64,000 nt of DNA from Sordaria brevicollis (lineage: Eukaryota; Ascomycota; Sordariomycetes; Sordariales; Sordariaceae). The DNA is taken from contig JAUTDP010000012.1 in the NCBI GenBank assembly GCA_033439795.1, forward strand, positions 992,001-1,056,000. Direction: 5' to 3'. The notes beneath the pieces were generated by a model. That model had not been told where the DNA came from. It saw only the letters and a list, made by a program, of their open reading frames with translations, and made no database searches. A program made the translations under genes and the position numbers. This document shows, piece after piece, positions 34,872 to 48,210 of this stretch; position 1 is the stretch's first letter; every line of letters starts with the position of its first letter.

Positions 34872-36373
34872 TGTTCTGATTCCGATATTAACGTCATCCC
34901 ACCAACAGCTTACGGTCTTTTACGGCCAAAGTTCATCGCGGGGCATAGCCGCGTAGTAGTGTAGAGATGGAGAACTGTGAGCGTTATCAAAGGCCCGATT
35001 TCCTTAAGCTATAGGTACCTCTACTGATAGGATAATTTGAGTTTATCCTTCTCAAACTCAAGAACTTGAAAGACTACGGGTGATTTGGTCCATCGTCGTT
35101 GCTGTCTTTTGGGGAACGGTGTCTGGGCAGATGTCCCTTTGCTCGGAAATATCCTGTAAATACTGCGTAATACCCCGCCCTCGGCGTTAAAATACCCCAC
35201 CTGGGCGGATGTTGGGACAGGTACACCCCGGCACCTGCCAGCCCTATCTAAACGCGCGCCCGCAAGAACTACCTCGCACACGCCTTTTTTCAGTTTCGCA
35301 TTTATTTTCTCCTTTCATCTTTACCTAGTCGCTTCTGGACCGCCTTCCTTGCAAATCGACTTCAGATCGTCTATACCTTGAGGTTACCTTATACACCCAC
35401 ACTGCGCTTGGCCTCCTGTTGGCTATAGTTATTGATCGACTTCGCGTCCCTTCCATCCAGTGTACGACACACTCAACGTTCGATACCACGAGAGCAGTCT
35501 CAGCTTAGGCTAGGTTGCTAACAACATCAGCAAAGGACGACATCAAGGAACGAAGCGTCGCTTTTCGGTATGTATCATATACTCTGTCGCTCCCGTCTAT
35601 TCGATTCCTACCCTAGCCCTTTCCTTCTACTGTCTTCACCACCATCCAACTGTTGGGGTCGAACTGGTCAACATCAATCCTCTCGTCTTGTACCATATTC
35701 GCGATGCTCTCGAGGCTGCCTACAACACAGTGCCAAGGCCGACAGCATACATCAAGAGTCATAGACAACAGACCCCTGATGGTTTTCGGGGACAGGTAAT
35801 AAGTGCACAAGTGGAAGTACAGCAGATAGCCTGTGGGTGGCCTTCTTCAGCCGGAGGCTGCTTTCCTTGATATCTGCTGCCGTGATGATTGATTGGGTGT
35901 TTGTTAGTGCACATTCACATTCACATGGACTTGCCAAACCTTAACCCCCTGTTACTGTCTCTGCCTACCGATACCCTGCCTGCCTGCCTGCTTTCTACAG
36001 GGCACTAGCCCACAAAGTGCAAAGTCGGGCACTTTCCACTTGGGTCCCCTCGGGTGGAACAAGCCGTCCCACCGGCTCGGGCTGTACCTTCCATTCACTC
36101 CTCCACTGTAGCAGCCCCGGAGCCGCCTCCCCCCACCTGCAAGGTAGCTCCCGTCATTCCATCATTGAACCCCTCCCGCTCCTGTTAACCCACACCCCCC
36201 CTGCTTGACTGCCTCCCCCTCCCCCGCCAGTACCTTTTTCCTCCAAACCATCGAGCTTGGCTTCCACCTGCCTTCCACTTCCATTTCTCCCCCCACTGCG
36301 ACTTTCTCGACCCGACCTCGCAATTTGGATCTGACATCAATCAATCAGGGCTACCTTGTCCGGCACCCGTCCC

Positions 36374-36404
36374 GACAGACAGCCAGACAGACAGACAGAC
36401 AGAC
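36374..36404. repeat. (CAGA)n tract
   Basis: Tandem CAGA/GACA units with one interruption, in the presumed leader of the USP gene. Confidence 0.85.
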
Positions 36405-36629
36405 TGATCCGCCAGCAGGCACCACGTCGGTACACTACTACTGGTACTACAACTTAACGTGAACAAAGAGTCGCGTCTCGCTTCCAACTTCCACTTGGCC
36501 GTCACGGTTCTCATTACGTCTCTCTACGTCTCTCCCCCTCTCGCTGTTCCAGGTTCGTCCACCACGACCCGATTCTGCCGATTCGTGGTCTGGCAACACT
36601 ACACACAACTCAACAAAGTACAACATAAC

Positions 36630-36649
36630 TTTGCTTTGCTTTGCTTTGC
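36630..36649. repeat. (TTTGC)4 repeat
   Basis: Four perfect TTTGC units followed by degenerate ATTGCAT copies, in the presumed leader of the USP gene. Confidence 0.9.
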
Positions 36650-37089
36650 ATTGCATAGCCTCTTCATCTCACGCCCCGCATCTCCGAGGGCTTCTTGGAG
36701 TGGAAGCACCTTGGGGTGTTTTAACATCATATCATTGACAGGCAGCCTTACGCCTTTACCACCGTACACCACACATTTCCCGATACTTGCCGACTTGCAC
36801 CCCAATCGACATCCATCATCTCAGCTCCCAGCCGGCGTGTCCTGTTTCCAGGCTATCCATCGTGAAGCTGCCATATTTTGAAGCCTCCCCTCGTATCGCC
36901 TGCCTCGACAACTAAACGTGCTTTTTTAGCCCGTTGCAATCACGGCTTCGAGCAAGGACAAGTCGTTTTACCCATACATGCTAAAGACTAGGTCAGCAAG
37001 CAACCACCGCCGAGCTCCCTCGACCGGAGCCCAGCAATCAGAGCCGACCACCACCACCACCACCCGCAGCTCTCCTCTGCGTAATACAG

Positions 37090-40000
37090 ATGGCTCAAGA
37101 CCAAGATCCGGCAGCCGATGAGTCCCAAGAGCGTGCTATCTCATCTGAGCCTAGCTCGACAAAGGGTTCGAATCCTTACATGGAGACCGATCTGCCTTCT
37201 CCCAAGCGCAGACGTACTTCTCGCAGCGGCCCTTCTCGAAGCCGATCCATCGATTCGCCCTCGTCCGTGAGGCCCTCGAACAATTCTCCAGCCATCTCGT
37301 CTGCCAACCCGGTACCTGAGTCCCAGACAGATCTCGACATCATGGAAACCAGCAATGGGACAGAGGCCCCCACTCCGGCAAATGGCCCCCGTCCTGCCAC
37401 CCCGGAGCCAAACGGTGCACAGCCCGAGCCTTCCTCCGGGTCACGTTCAAATCGAGTCACCATAAACGTGCGGACTCCTCGCCCTCTCGAAACCATACCC
37501 TCTTCACCTGCTTCGGCCTTCCTACAGAATTCCCAAGAACCGTTGCTGTCGGTCAATAACGTACAAGCTAGCGTGGAGGTGCCCGAGGTCGACATGACCC
37601 GGGATGAGGCCATCCAAGATGCTCTTCCCTCCCCAGTCTCAGATGCTAGTAGCCCTGCGATTGAGGTTGCGATGGAGAAGGAGGAAGAGGACGCATTTAC
37701 TGTGATGGACTCCATCGCGGATGCCGTGCCTGAATTCCCATTCCACGAAGAGCACGAGACCTACCAGGATACAATGGAGAAACTGGCACCCCTCCTAGGT
37801 AACTATGATTGTCCTCACGTCCGTCAATTTATGGGTACTAACGTGGATACAGATGATCAAGTAGGCCGAAACGTCGCCCTTTGGATCAGGGACTTTCTAA
37901 ACCATGTCAAGAATGCCCCAATATCTACAGTCGCCGGCTGTTACGCCCGATGCAGTGACCTTTGGCACTCACTTCCTACACTAGTTACAGCATGGCAGGA
38001 TCGTCGGCACCTGTACCAGAGTGCCAAGGCTATCAAACATGAGCCGTTTGCCCTCTATCAGCAATTTGCGAAGCTCACTGCGTTGTGGGTTCAATTTGAT
38101 GTCCACCGCCTCAAGGAATGCGCAACTGTGCAAGAACGGGAGCACGTCCAAATCGTGTCACTCGCTTACATGTGCGTCCTTGCTACACTGGCCAATACCG
38201 AAGGGCTCTACACGCACCCGGACGAAGAAGGGTGGACTTACTCGGCGGAAGCTTTCCGGATGATGGAGGCGTTCCTAAATTATGGCGGCAATCCTGCTAC
38301 TACAGTCCTCCACCTTGGACGCCTAACTCAACTCTTGGCCGAATTGTTGCCACAGAACCCCAGGTTTATCAACAAATTGGTATGTGTCAGCGTTCTCACG
38401 TGGGCCATCACCAAAGAAGCTTCTAGCAGGGCAGAAAACGCAACTCGCCAGGCCCACGAACTTTTCACGAGCATCCTTTCCTCAGTATATCTCGTCTACC
38501 AGACTCTTTCGCCCAAGCTGGAGGCCATCGTTACTGGTGATGACCAAAAACATCTTCTTTGGGATCCCACACTTCGTCACCTCAACACGCTAACCTGGAT
38601 TTATCAACAATGTGTCACGGTTGAGGGTGCCATCCCCATGGCTGAGAGACTCCGTCTACGCCAAGGCTTGAACAGATTAAGCTCCCGTTATCTTCCCGAG
38701 GCTCTTGCGTATCTATGGAAGTTTCGCATGTATTCCACCCTCATCATGTCTGGTCAGATGCAGCTTCGGATACGATCCGCGAGTGGGATGGGTGCAGATT
38801 TGGTTCAATTCCATCGGAGGTACAACTGTCCCCCTGACGACTCCAGTGTTCCCTTCCTTAAGCACATTGCTGGATACCTCATGGAATCTGGCCTGGTGTC
38901 CTATATCTTGGGCCCCAAATGTCACCCGGAGGTCACGCTAGAATCCAGCAATATTGTTGGCTTCCTGGCTGTGACGCGGACCTACACCGCTGATCATACC
39001 GATCTCACGTTTCACACCATCCAATCAACCCAAGATCCACGCATATCAAGTGCCCTCATCAACATGGTCAACAAGATCGTACATATTTTCGAACCACCCG
39101 AGCTTCTTTACTTTTGTACGAAGCTGGAAGCGATGCCTCTGGATTTCTTTAACTCAACCATGAGGGAGTTTTGCGGTGCGGTCCTCAACCATCTGGTTGA
39201 AAAGGTGGAGAGAATAGGCACCAACCCGACCCCATATTCATTGTGTGTTCGTCTTGTGCGCGACTCTGCGGTCTTTGGATCACAGTCTCGGTTTGCTCAC
39301 CCCGAGACTCACCATTTTGCGATTCAGAAGTTCTCCGACCTGCTGAGGCAGGGTTTAACTCAAGAGATTCGTATGCAAATCTATCAGGAATGTTTGCGCG
39401 ACATCTCTGTAAGAACGCCATTTGCATTGGGGAGCTTGTGGATTTTGGCCAGGATGACGCGTTCATCCGCGGGTCGGGAACTCAGAATGCTGGCTAATGA
39501 CCATGACCTGGTCAGAATCTTCATTGACGAATTTGAAGCCGCGATTCCTACCGCACGGGCTGCCGGATTTCCTGCGGTCATCAGTGGCTATGCTACTACA
39601 CCTCGAAGGGATCTCCTAGCCTGGGTCCTCGGTGACGGGTCGCCCGAGATTCCCTCGGATACAGGTCCGAAACTTTGGAACTTACTCGTCGGTGCAGAAG
39701 CAGCATGCGAAGAAGACAGAATCGCGGGATGGAAATTGTTACAGGACAATTCCAGTTCAACCTTCGCGTCGACTTGCTTCACCGAGTTTCTCCCATTGCT
39801 TGCTCCCGAGTTCTTCACGCTGGGCACCATTGACTTTATTCGCACCGGCATCTTGTCAGTCATCCATGCTCCAAGGCTCCTTGTTGAAGAGCCCGACAGC
39901 ATCGGTCATTTTGGGATAGAGCAACTCTGGCGCATCATCCTTTCGGTTCCGGAGGGTAGTATCGAAAAACCAGCCATTGATCTCCTCGTAGGAGAGGTCT

Positions 40001-43000
40001 ATATGGGAAAGTCGTCCACAGGGCCAGTTCCCCTCCCGATCGCTCGCCAGCTGCATTTGGCGCTGGCTGAACGCTGTTTAGATCAGCTGATCTCGGCGGC
40101 TAAGAAATTGAGATGCCTTTATCTCGATCTCTCTAGCAGGATGTCAGGGATGGAGGACAGGACGACATTACAACAGCAGGTACGGGACCAGGAACGCCTC
40201 TGCGTCCGCTCTCTTGCCGTTCTCACGGCCTTCCATTGGGAGTATAAGAACGATCCCAAGTTTTCCGTACCTGATCTCCGCGCACTTAGCTTGGATCCAC
40301 CGAAGCAGATCGAGGGAGACTCAGCTGAGCTCAAGTATCAGTCATTCGACGGCGAATCCCAAACCGACGTTATTCCGCTCAGTATTGGGAAGCTCAACAC
40401 AGCAAGCTCACTGTTTGGGAGCTTGCGCGAGGCCACTGGGTTTGGAAACTACCGGATGTACTACCGCGGTAGGACTATACTACCTCGAGAAGAAGTGTTG
40501 TGCATGTCACTAGAAGAACTGCGAATCCATGACGGCTTGATTCTCGTCAAACGCGAAGCAGACGACGCTGCGGCATCACCTGGCGAGAATATCCGCTCCG
40601 GTACCTCACCTGTTGAGGTTGTCATTCTGCGGCGTTTTGAGGAGTTGTATGAGTGTATGACAATGGAGAAGATCTCTGAAGGGGCAAGTTACTCCGTATG
40701 ACCTGCACAAAGGACTGATGTTTTACTGACACGTGTTGCAGATCTATAATCTCCTGAGCCAACTTCCCCCAAATGAGAACATCCTGAAGCTCATCGATGA
40801 GCCTTCAGCAACCCACCGGGATATTTTCCCGGCCGATCAGCCTATCAAGTCCAAGTACTCTATGTACGCGCTACGCATATTTCTGACGCCAGAAGATCAA
40901 GGCATCGCCAGGCACCGCCTTGAAGTTGTCACGGGCGACAATGATTTGACTAGCACGTACAGCAAAACCCTGCTTAGAGGTTTGCACATTGTCGTTGGTG
41001 CGATATTAGACGAGAATATGACCCGAAACTGGCCTAGTCATGAGATGCAGCTTGAGTTCATCTTTTCCTTGGTTGAAAGCTTCATGCTGATACTTCAACG
41101 TAAGCCTCTCACCAATTCATTGCACATTGCGGCAAGTACGCTAACACTTGCAGATCGTCTCCTTCCACACTCGGCTACCGAGCTAATCGACGCAACCTTA
41201 CTCGATCGCCTCGTCAACATTCTCCTCGATTTCCACCACAGCGAAAGTGAAGAACGCATACCCATCTGCCTGCATGCGATTCTAGAAGCTTGCTCGATGA
41301 GTCCGGAGCTCATGAATACATGTTTCGAACATCAAGGCATTCCCAAGTTGCTCGAGGATATATTGCTTCATGATCAACGCACAGATGTCAGGCGGAGCAC
41401 GAAGCAGTTGTTGCTTCGGAAATTCGACGCTGATGCCCCCAAGCAGATGCGGGGCGTTGCCCAGGTTTCAGAATCTAGCGATGTCAACCCCGAGACTTCG
41501 TCTAAGGATGAGAATCCTTATCGCGCATACCTGTGGCCTGTCCTCTCAGACTTCGTGCCGTCGGCGATGAGTGGTCCATGTTATCCCGCGGAGTTTTTCG
41601 GACTGTGCCAGGGCATGCTAAGGACTCTCATGAAATCCAAGTCCCCTCTGGTTGACGCGGAGAAGCTCTCTCAACAATGGATTGGATTACTCCTCGAGTA
41701 TAAGACCTTCGAAGATCCTACACAACCCTCCAAGGTTGATGTTGCCGTTAGCGGCCTGATTGGTCTGATTTGGGAGATTGTCACTGGGCCTCATCATCTC
41801 GGAGACACATTGGCCGGCGTCGCCCGCAAACTCTTCTGGGCTCATCTCTATCCGCCTTTGGGCACGAATGAGGCAGAGAGTTTCAGGCCCATCATCACTG
41901 ATTCTACGAGGGATAAGCTCTGGAGTATCATTCTGATCCTCGTAGGCGAAGACGTCACGCAACTTTCATGGCTTATCGGAGACCTGAAAGCCTTGACTCC
42001 ACCACGTCCAGATCCAGAGTACCATCCGTACTTGTACGAAATCGCTCTGCCGTATGAGCGTGAAAGGGTTCTCAGATCCTCATCTGGCTATGTGGGGTTG
42101 AAGAACCTGTCCAACACGTGCTACTTCAACTCTTTGTTGACTCAGCTCTACATGAATACAGACTTCCGTGAGTACATTCTGAAGAGCTCGATACGTAACC
42201 CGTACTCGGAATCCCAGAAGCTACTCTACGAGATGCAGAGGCTATTTGCTTTCATGCAAAACAGCATTCGTCGCTTCGCTAGCACAGAGGACTGCATTGG
42301 AAACATCAGAACATACGAGGATACCGTGATCGACGTCACCAACCAGATGGATGTGGATGAGTTTTACAACCTTCTTTTTGATCGATGGGAAGGGCAGTTT
42401 CCCAACACTGCAGAGAGGTTCCGGTTCCGCTCATTTTATGGCGGCCAGCTGGTCCAACAGGTCGCCTCCAAGGAATGCACCCATGTCTCTGAACGCCTGG
42501 AGCCATTTTCCGCCATTCAGTGTGACATCAAGGGCAAGTCCACCTTGCAGGAAAGCTTGCAAGCGTATGTGGATGGTGAGATTATGGAAGGTGACAACAA
42601 GTACAAGTGTTCGGAATGCAACCGTCACGTTGATGCTGTCAAGAGGGCCTGCCTGAAGGATATTCCTGACAATCTCATCTTCCATTTGAAGCGTTTCGAC
42701 TTCAATCTGCGTACGCTTCAGAGGAGCAAGATTAACGACTACTTCGAGTTCCCTGACAAAATCGACATGCGCCCCTATACGATGGAGCACTTGAAGAATC
42801 CGGATGAGGACCAACAAGAGGATGTCTTTGAGCTCGTCGGCGTCTTAGTGCACTCTGGCACAGCCGAGTCTGGCCACTATTATTCCTACATCCGTGAACG
42901 TCCATCGAGAAGCGAACAACCAGTGTGGGTCGAGTACAATGATGATACCGTCACAAGCTTTGATCCCAGCCAACTGGAAAACGCCTGCTTTGGCGGTCCG

Positions 43001-45059
43001 GATTACCGATCGGGTTCCGACCACAACGGCATGCACTACGAAAAGTCGTACAGCGCATATATGCTGTTTTACGAACGGTCGTCGTCTCTTGCGAGAAAGC
43101 AACAAAAGCTTGGAGCACTCAATGAGGCCAGCCCGCTCCGAGTCGACATGCAGCCTTACCTCAAACCCTGGATCGCGGAGGACAACACAAATCTCGTGAG
43201 AAGGCATTGCATGTTCGATCCATACCATACACGGCACGTCTGCCGCGTGCTTGAGCTGATGAAGCAGCTCAACGAGAATCAATGCACTCCAGACCATGCG
43301 ATTGAGAGCGAGGCTCTGACAATGGCGCTCAGTCATCTGGACCAGGTCGCTTCAAAACTCAAGGATCTGCAGGACTTCCACTTGCTTTCAGATGAGATCT
43401 CGCAACTTTCACGAGATTGTCCCGAGTCGAACTTGGCAATGTTGCGGTGCTGTTCTGGACCGTATGACCCACTGAGGATGCTATTGCAGAGAAATGGGGA
43501 TGTCGACGTTCGCCGGAAGACACTCGATTTCTTGACATCGGCGATCAGGGTCGTCAAAGAACAGCTACCCTCGCGGTACGGTTTGCCATCCCAGGATGGA
43601 AATCATATCGATACCCGTGATTCAGCCATTGGACACATCATGGCTCTTTTCGAGACCCTTTTCATGAGTGTTCACATCACCACGAGGTCATGGCCCGAGG
43701 TGTTTGGTTTGATGGTGGCCTTCGTCAAGTTGGGGCGCTATGAGATGGCGAGTTTCTTGAAGAGGCCATTCCTGGAATATCTTATGAAGCTCATTATGGC
43801 TGATCCCAACTTGCGTATTGGCCAGCCGTTCCAGAGACTCGCTATGAATCTTGCACGCCGGACTAAGAAGGGATTACCTGACTACACAATGCTCATTTGC
43901 TTGCTCGACATTTTGCTTGCATCTATGCAGATCGAGGATGACAACCAGATTAGGATTACTGTGGGTCGTCCTGAAGTTCGCTTCCAGTCTGATCCATGGC
44001 TGGAACAGCCTTTCTTGTATACGCAAGTGGAAGCCAACCTACTCGAAATGATGTGGGACAAGAGCCAAGCCAACATTTTTGTGGAAAAGCTTATCGGCAT
44101 CTACCAGAACATCGAGTCCACTCACCGCATCATACACAGCTTGGTCAAGCAGAGCCGATGGCTCGAAGAGGGCATCTTCAACACTCTTATCGCCCACATT
44201 GACACCCAGAGCCAAGGCCAGTTCATCTATCCTTTCCTGCATGCGTCACTGGTATTTTGCCGCCATGCACCTACAAGAGAGTTGGTGGAGAGACTCATTG
44301 AGCATGTTTGCGAGCAGTGTCGCGTTGTAGAGAGTCCAGATGGCGCAGCGTTCTTGGAGTTCCAACGGGTCCTGTTCGATGCGAGGCGAGAGTCACAGGA
44401 TGACGAAGCTGTCGCTCTCCAAGTCATCAGCCTCCTGCCCGATTGGGCTCCCGGCTTGCTGGGCCACTTCGACATAAGGGTTAGCTCAGATACCGAGCGC
44501 TTCCTTCACGAAAAGCTGTTCCAGTACGGACCATCACCCTCCTTTGGTGATAGCGAGCACGACCAGAAGAGAGCGGATTGCATGAAGAGGACCGGCAAAC
44601 GATTGGGCATACGGTGCCTGCAATATCTAAGGGATAACATTGTGGAGACAGGTGTTGAAGTCTCGGCGCGACTGGTTCAGAGCCTGGAACGGGTGATTGA
44701 TCAGTGCACCAGGTACTTCCCTCCTCCGGGTCCTGAAGATGATGAAGAAGCCAAGTCCTTCAGAAGACTTGTTGATGGTAAGTTGCAGACCCACAATCGG
44801 ATAGCGGCATATTACTTACACAATGGCGCAGGTATGGCCCAACGATTGCAAGCGTTGAAGGTGGACGAGGTGGAAGACGACGGGTCCGGTATGTTGCTTG
44901 ACGACTCCTCTAGTATCGCATCGAGCGACACCCTCGCCTAACATCGTTGTCTTCGTCAATACAGAGTGGGAGAACTCCTCAGATGACTCTGAACAGTTGG
45001 ATGAAGTGGGAGATGACAAGATGCCAACGGAAGAGCCCAATGAAATCTACCTGCAGTAG
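37090..45059 (+). CDS. Large ubiquitin-specific protease (peptidase C19, USP34/USP9X-like architecture)
   Basis: Five exons: 37090-40695, 40742-41099, 41154-44777, 44832-44888 and 44965-45059, giving 2,579 residues. The first 150 residues are Ser/Pro-rich and disordered; about 1,400 residues of helical, armadillo-like sequence follow. The USP domain begins at GYVGLKNLSNTCYFNSLLTQ with catalytic Cys1644 and has its His box SGTAESGHYYSY with His1896 and the acidic partner in YNDDTVTSFD. A YKCSECNRH element supplies one zinc-ribbon knuckle. Known role: removal of ubiquitin from protein substrates; giant USPs of this layout act in signalling and protein stability. Substrate is unknown. Introns at 41100-41153 and 44778-44831 are each 54 nt and stop-free. 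The last intron (44889-44964) uses GTATGT and a CCTAAC branch, replacing an apparent stop at 44939 and adding an acidic tail ending NEIYLQ. Confidence 0.9.
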
Positions 45060-48000
45060 CGCCGTAGGCGTAGGGGCCGCCGACAAGGGCGTCGTTAAAG
45101 TGTTTGGCTTCCAACACATGGAAAAACAGTTGAACAAGGAGTTTTCGTAAGGACTTGGAACGAGGTTCAAAATGGAAAACATCGATGAAGGCGTTCAGCG
45201 TGTCAGGTATAGACAAAGAACGGGAAAATGGATCAAAGGTCAAGAAGCGAAAAGGATCTGGGAGAAATCAACATGTTTTTATCTTACATCTCCCCTTGTT
45301 TTCCTCTTTTTTTTTTTTCTCTCTGCATAGCATGGAATGGTATGGACAAGTCAAAGACGGACATGATATGGTACGGAAATCAGCGATGGCGTCTTGGGCA
45401 TAACATAAATGGTTATTATAGGGGGCAGGCAGGTTGTCACATCATTCTGGCTTCTCTTTGTCTCGGCATCAAATCAGATTTCAGCCCTTCTTTGTATGTA
45501 AGAGTATAGCAAGCGGACTTGAAGGAGTGATCATAGCTCTACACATACGAGTTAGACTTTTCATAGTCACTTTTAGTTGCGCCTATTCGTCTTGACTCTC
45601 GTGCTTTGTGATATGATATTTCGTGATCGATCGCGGCTGTGAAAGTGAAAGCCTGGTCGGTGGGACGGAGGCCGGCCGGCCGAGTGGGTGGGCGTTGCAC
45701 ACTGCAGGCGGGCAGGCGGGCAGGCGGCCAAATGAAGTCTGCATATGGCTGAGTGCATGAAGCCAGGCTGGTGGTTGCTGACGAAAAAAAAAAGAGGTCA
45801 TGTTGTGCACGACTGCAGGAAGTCAAGGACAGGCATGCTTGCGGTGTCTGCCTTGTCCGCGGTATGGTTTACACAAAGTCTGCATGTCTTGGTCCAGCTT
45901 GAGATGTTGTGCGAAAGCTCCCCCGTCTAACCAAGGCAGCTGGGTTGGGTAAGAATTTTGTCTGTGTCACTGTTGTGTTCTCCTTATGTTGCGTCGTTGT
46001 GTCACCTACCGGTAGACCTAGCTTTGTTAACGACGAGGCTCTTGGGACAACAAACGAACTTCCCAGCTGAACTGAGTGTCATGGTGGAAACCCACAGAAA
46101 GCAAGCTGGGCGAAAATAAAATGATGGATGGATGGTGTGATGACCACCAATTCACGATAAGGGTGCGCAGGTCGATAATCATCAGTGGCTTCGTGGCACA
46201 GTTACTGTGTTGTTATGCTCATTTCGTCAACATATTTTGGTGGTGATGACGGCGAAAAACAGCTGCTTGGCACAGAGTTGAGAAGGGGTAATTTAACCCA
46301 ACAACAAAGCAACAACACCATGAGTGGACTCGGTGGAGGACAAAAGGCCCCTGTCAGCCCTATACTTGAGACTTTTACCACTTTCTTCGTTCGTTTTCGC
46401 AGTGGTCAATGGAAGCTCACAAGTGTCGTTGTTGGGACTTGGGAATGGAAGCTTGGACTGGAGGATCGTCGAGACGATCAGCGTCTTCCAATTGACGCGG
46501 TTATTTGCGGGGTAGGAAGAGCGTCGAGAACATTGAGCTTGTCAATGAGTTCAAGCTACTGGTGCCACGATCGTCAATTCAGCACAGATGGAGTGAAAGC
46601 TTGAGCACCAGTCCTTTCTTTGATGGATTCAACTCGACAACCCTCCGAGGTGGTGGTGGTTGTGATCTGGCAGGCTGGGTTCTGTGGACGTTGACGAAGG
46701 AAAAAACGTACAGTAGTGTCATCGCCAAGGATTTAGCCGCCGACCCACCCCTAATCGGAACTATTGAATGCTCAGTGGTCGAATTCAGGGATCTTTGGCG
46801 GTTGCGCGGTTGAGTGGATGTGTACAGGGGGGAAGGGTTGCAGTTGTCACAGTGATGAGAGGGTGCAGGTACGGTGGGATTGGGGATTGTTGGGGTTGAG
46901 GGGGAACTTCCATCTTCACTTCATCAACTTTTGACGAAGTCTTTCATCGACAACCTGTCTTTCCGAGATAGCTTTAGGGGTAAAAGACCCGATGGCCATG
47001 ACTGATCAAGGTTGAACTCCTTCAATTCTCCATCGTACGAGCTCGAAGCATTGAGGATGACATTGAGGGAAATGAGAAAGAGCACAGCACGGCGAGAGTC
47101 CTCGAAACCTCACAAGTTTAGCTCACGCTTACTGTGCTGAATGTTTACAAGCCAAAGTGATCCACTTGGGCGCATTCATCACTTACACGCGATTCGTCGC
47201 TCCGCTCACAAGTCTCGAAGACACCCATCACAACCACCACCATCTGCAGAACGCCATCAACCGGCGGCGGCCATCAACGCCCACGAACGGAGTTACGAAC
47301 GCCCACTGGCTTGTCATTTTGCAGCTCGCTTGCCGCTTCCGCGGGTGGAAAATGGCACCCTAGCGGGCGGTGGAAGGATGGGCCACACGCCCACACCATG
47401 CCCACGAACGAGACCCAAGGCGTTCCCAGGAACTCTTTCCTGGAGCCATGCAGTGTTCTGGGCTATCTGGGTAAATTTTTTTGACTTTGGTCACTTTCTT
47501 TCTGCTTCTGGATGTGAGGAAGATGAAACGAGGTTGTTCGTTGACGCCCGAAGGAGGGTAATTAACCTCGTTCACGCTCTGCCCCCTGCCTGCATGAGTT
47601 TCAAGAATTCTTCTTTTGGGTTTTTCATCACCAGCACCACAGACACTGCTCTCTTGCGTAACCGCCCATCCAAACCAATCCACCTCTTTTTTATCCCACT
47701 TTCTTTTCTTCGCGTGTGCTCGTTTCAGAATTTTACCCCCTTAACCCAGTCCATTGGGTCAGCTTGGGCTGGTTTCATCTTGGGCTAGACTGGAGAGCGT
47801 CGAGAGGTTAAAACTTGATGGGTATCCTCTTGTTTCAACGAGTCTCCAGTCCTTCTTGTTTTTTCCCCTCTTCAGTTCCATTCTCATTATCATGAAGCAA
47901 CGGGGTTAGTAATAGGAAGACAACATCTTGAACGTGAGGGAACATCTGGTTGAGCCAATCATCACTCACTATTTCCTTGTTACACCCTTGCTCTCGTGGG

Positions 48001-48210
48001 CTTTTTTTTTTCTTTACTCCTTACGAGCTTGACATCACCGACCAGATCTACCTTGTTACAGAAGATCTCAAAGGACGACGACGAACACTACACTACCCCA
48101 CCGACAGGCCGGACCTTGACACCACTCGTTACCGATTGTCCGTCCTCATTCAATCATTCTCCGCCAAGTCTCATTATACGGTTATTTGAAACGAAAAATA
48201 AGAAACAAAG
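45060..48210. other. Spacer between USP gene and the 48211 gene
   Basis: These 3.15 kb should contain the USP 3' UTR and the promoter and leader of the next gene. A GC-rich patch with CCGGCCGGCCG and repeated GGCGGGCA lies near 45668-45728. No coding exon with a known domain is seen. Confidence 0.45.

Larger units (their letters stand above)
33563..37089. other. Long divergent spacer with repeats; upstream region of the USP gene
   Basis: These 3.5 kb hold the pop3 promoter (left) and a long pyrimidine-rich leader region of the USP gene (about 35280-37089). Simple repeats at 34411, 34848, 36374 and 36630 are listed separately. Small upstream ATGs exist, for example at 35570. GTATGT at 35568 and TTTCTACAG at 35992-36000 could bound a leader intron, without other support. 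Confidence 0.45.
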
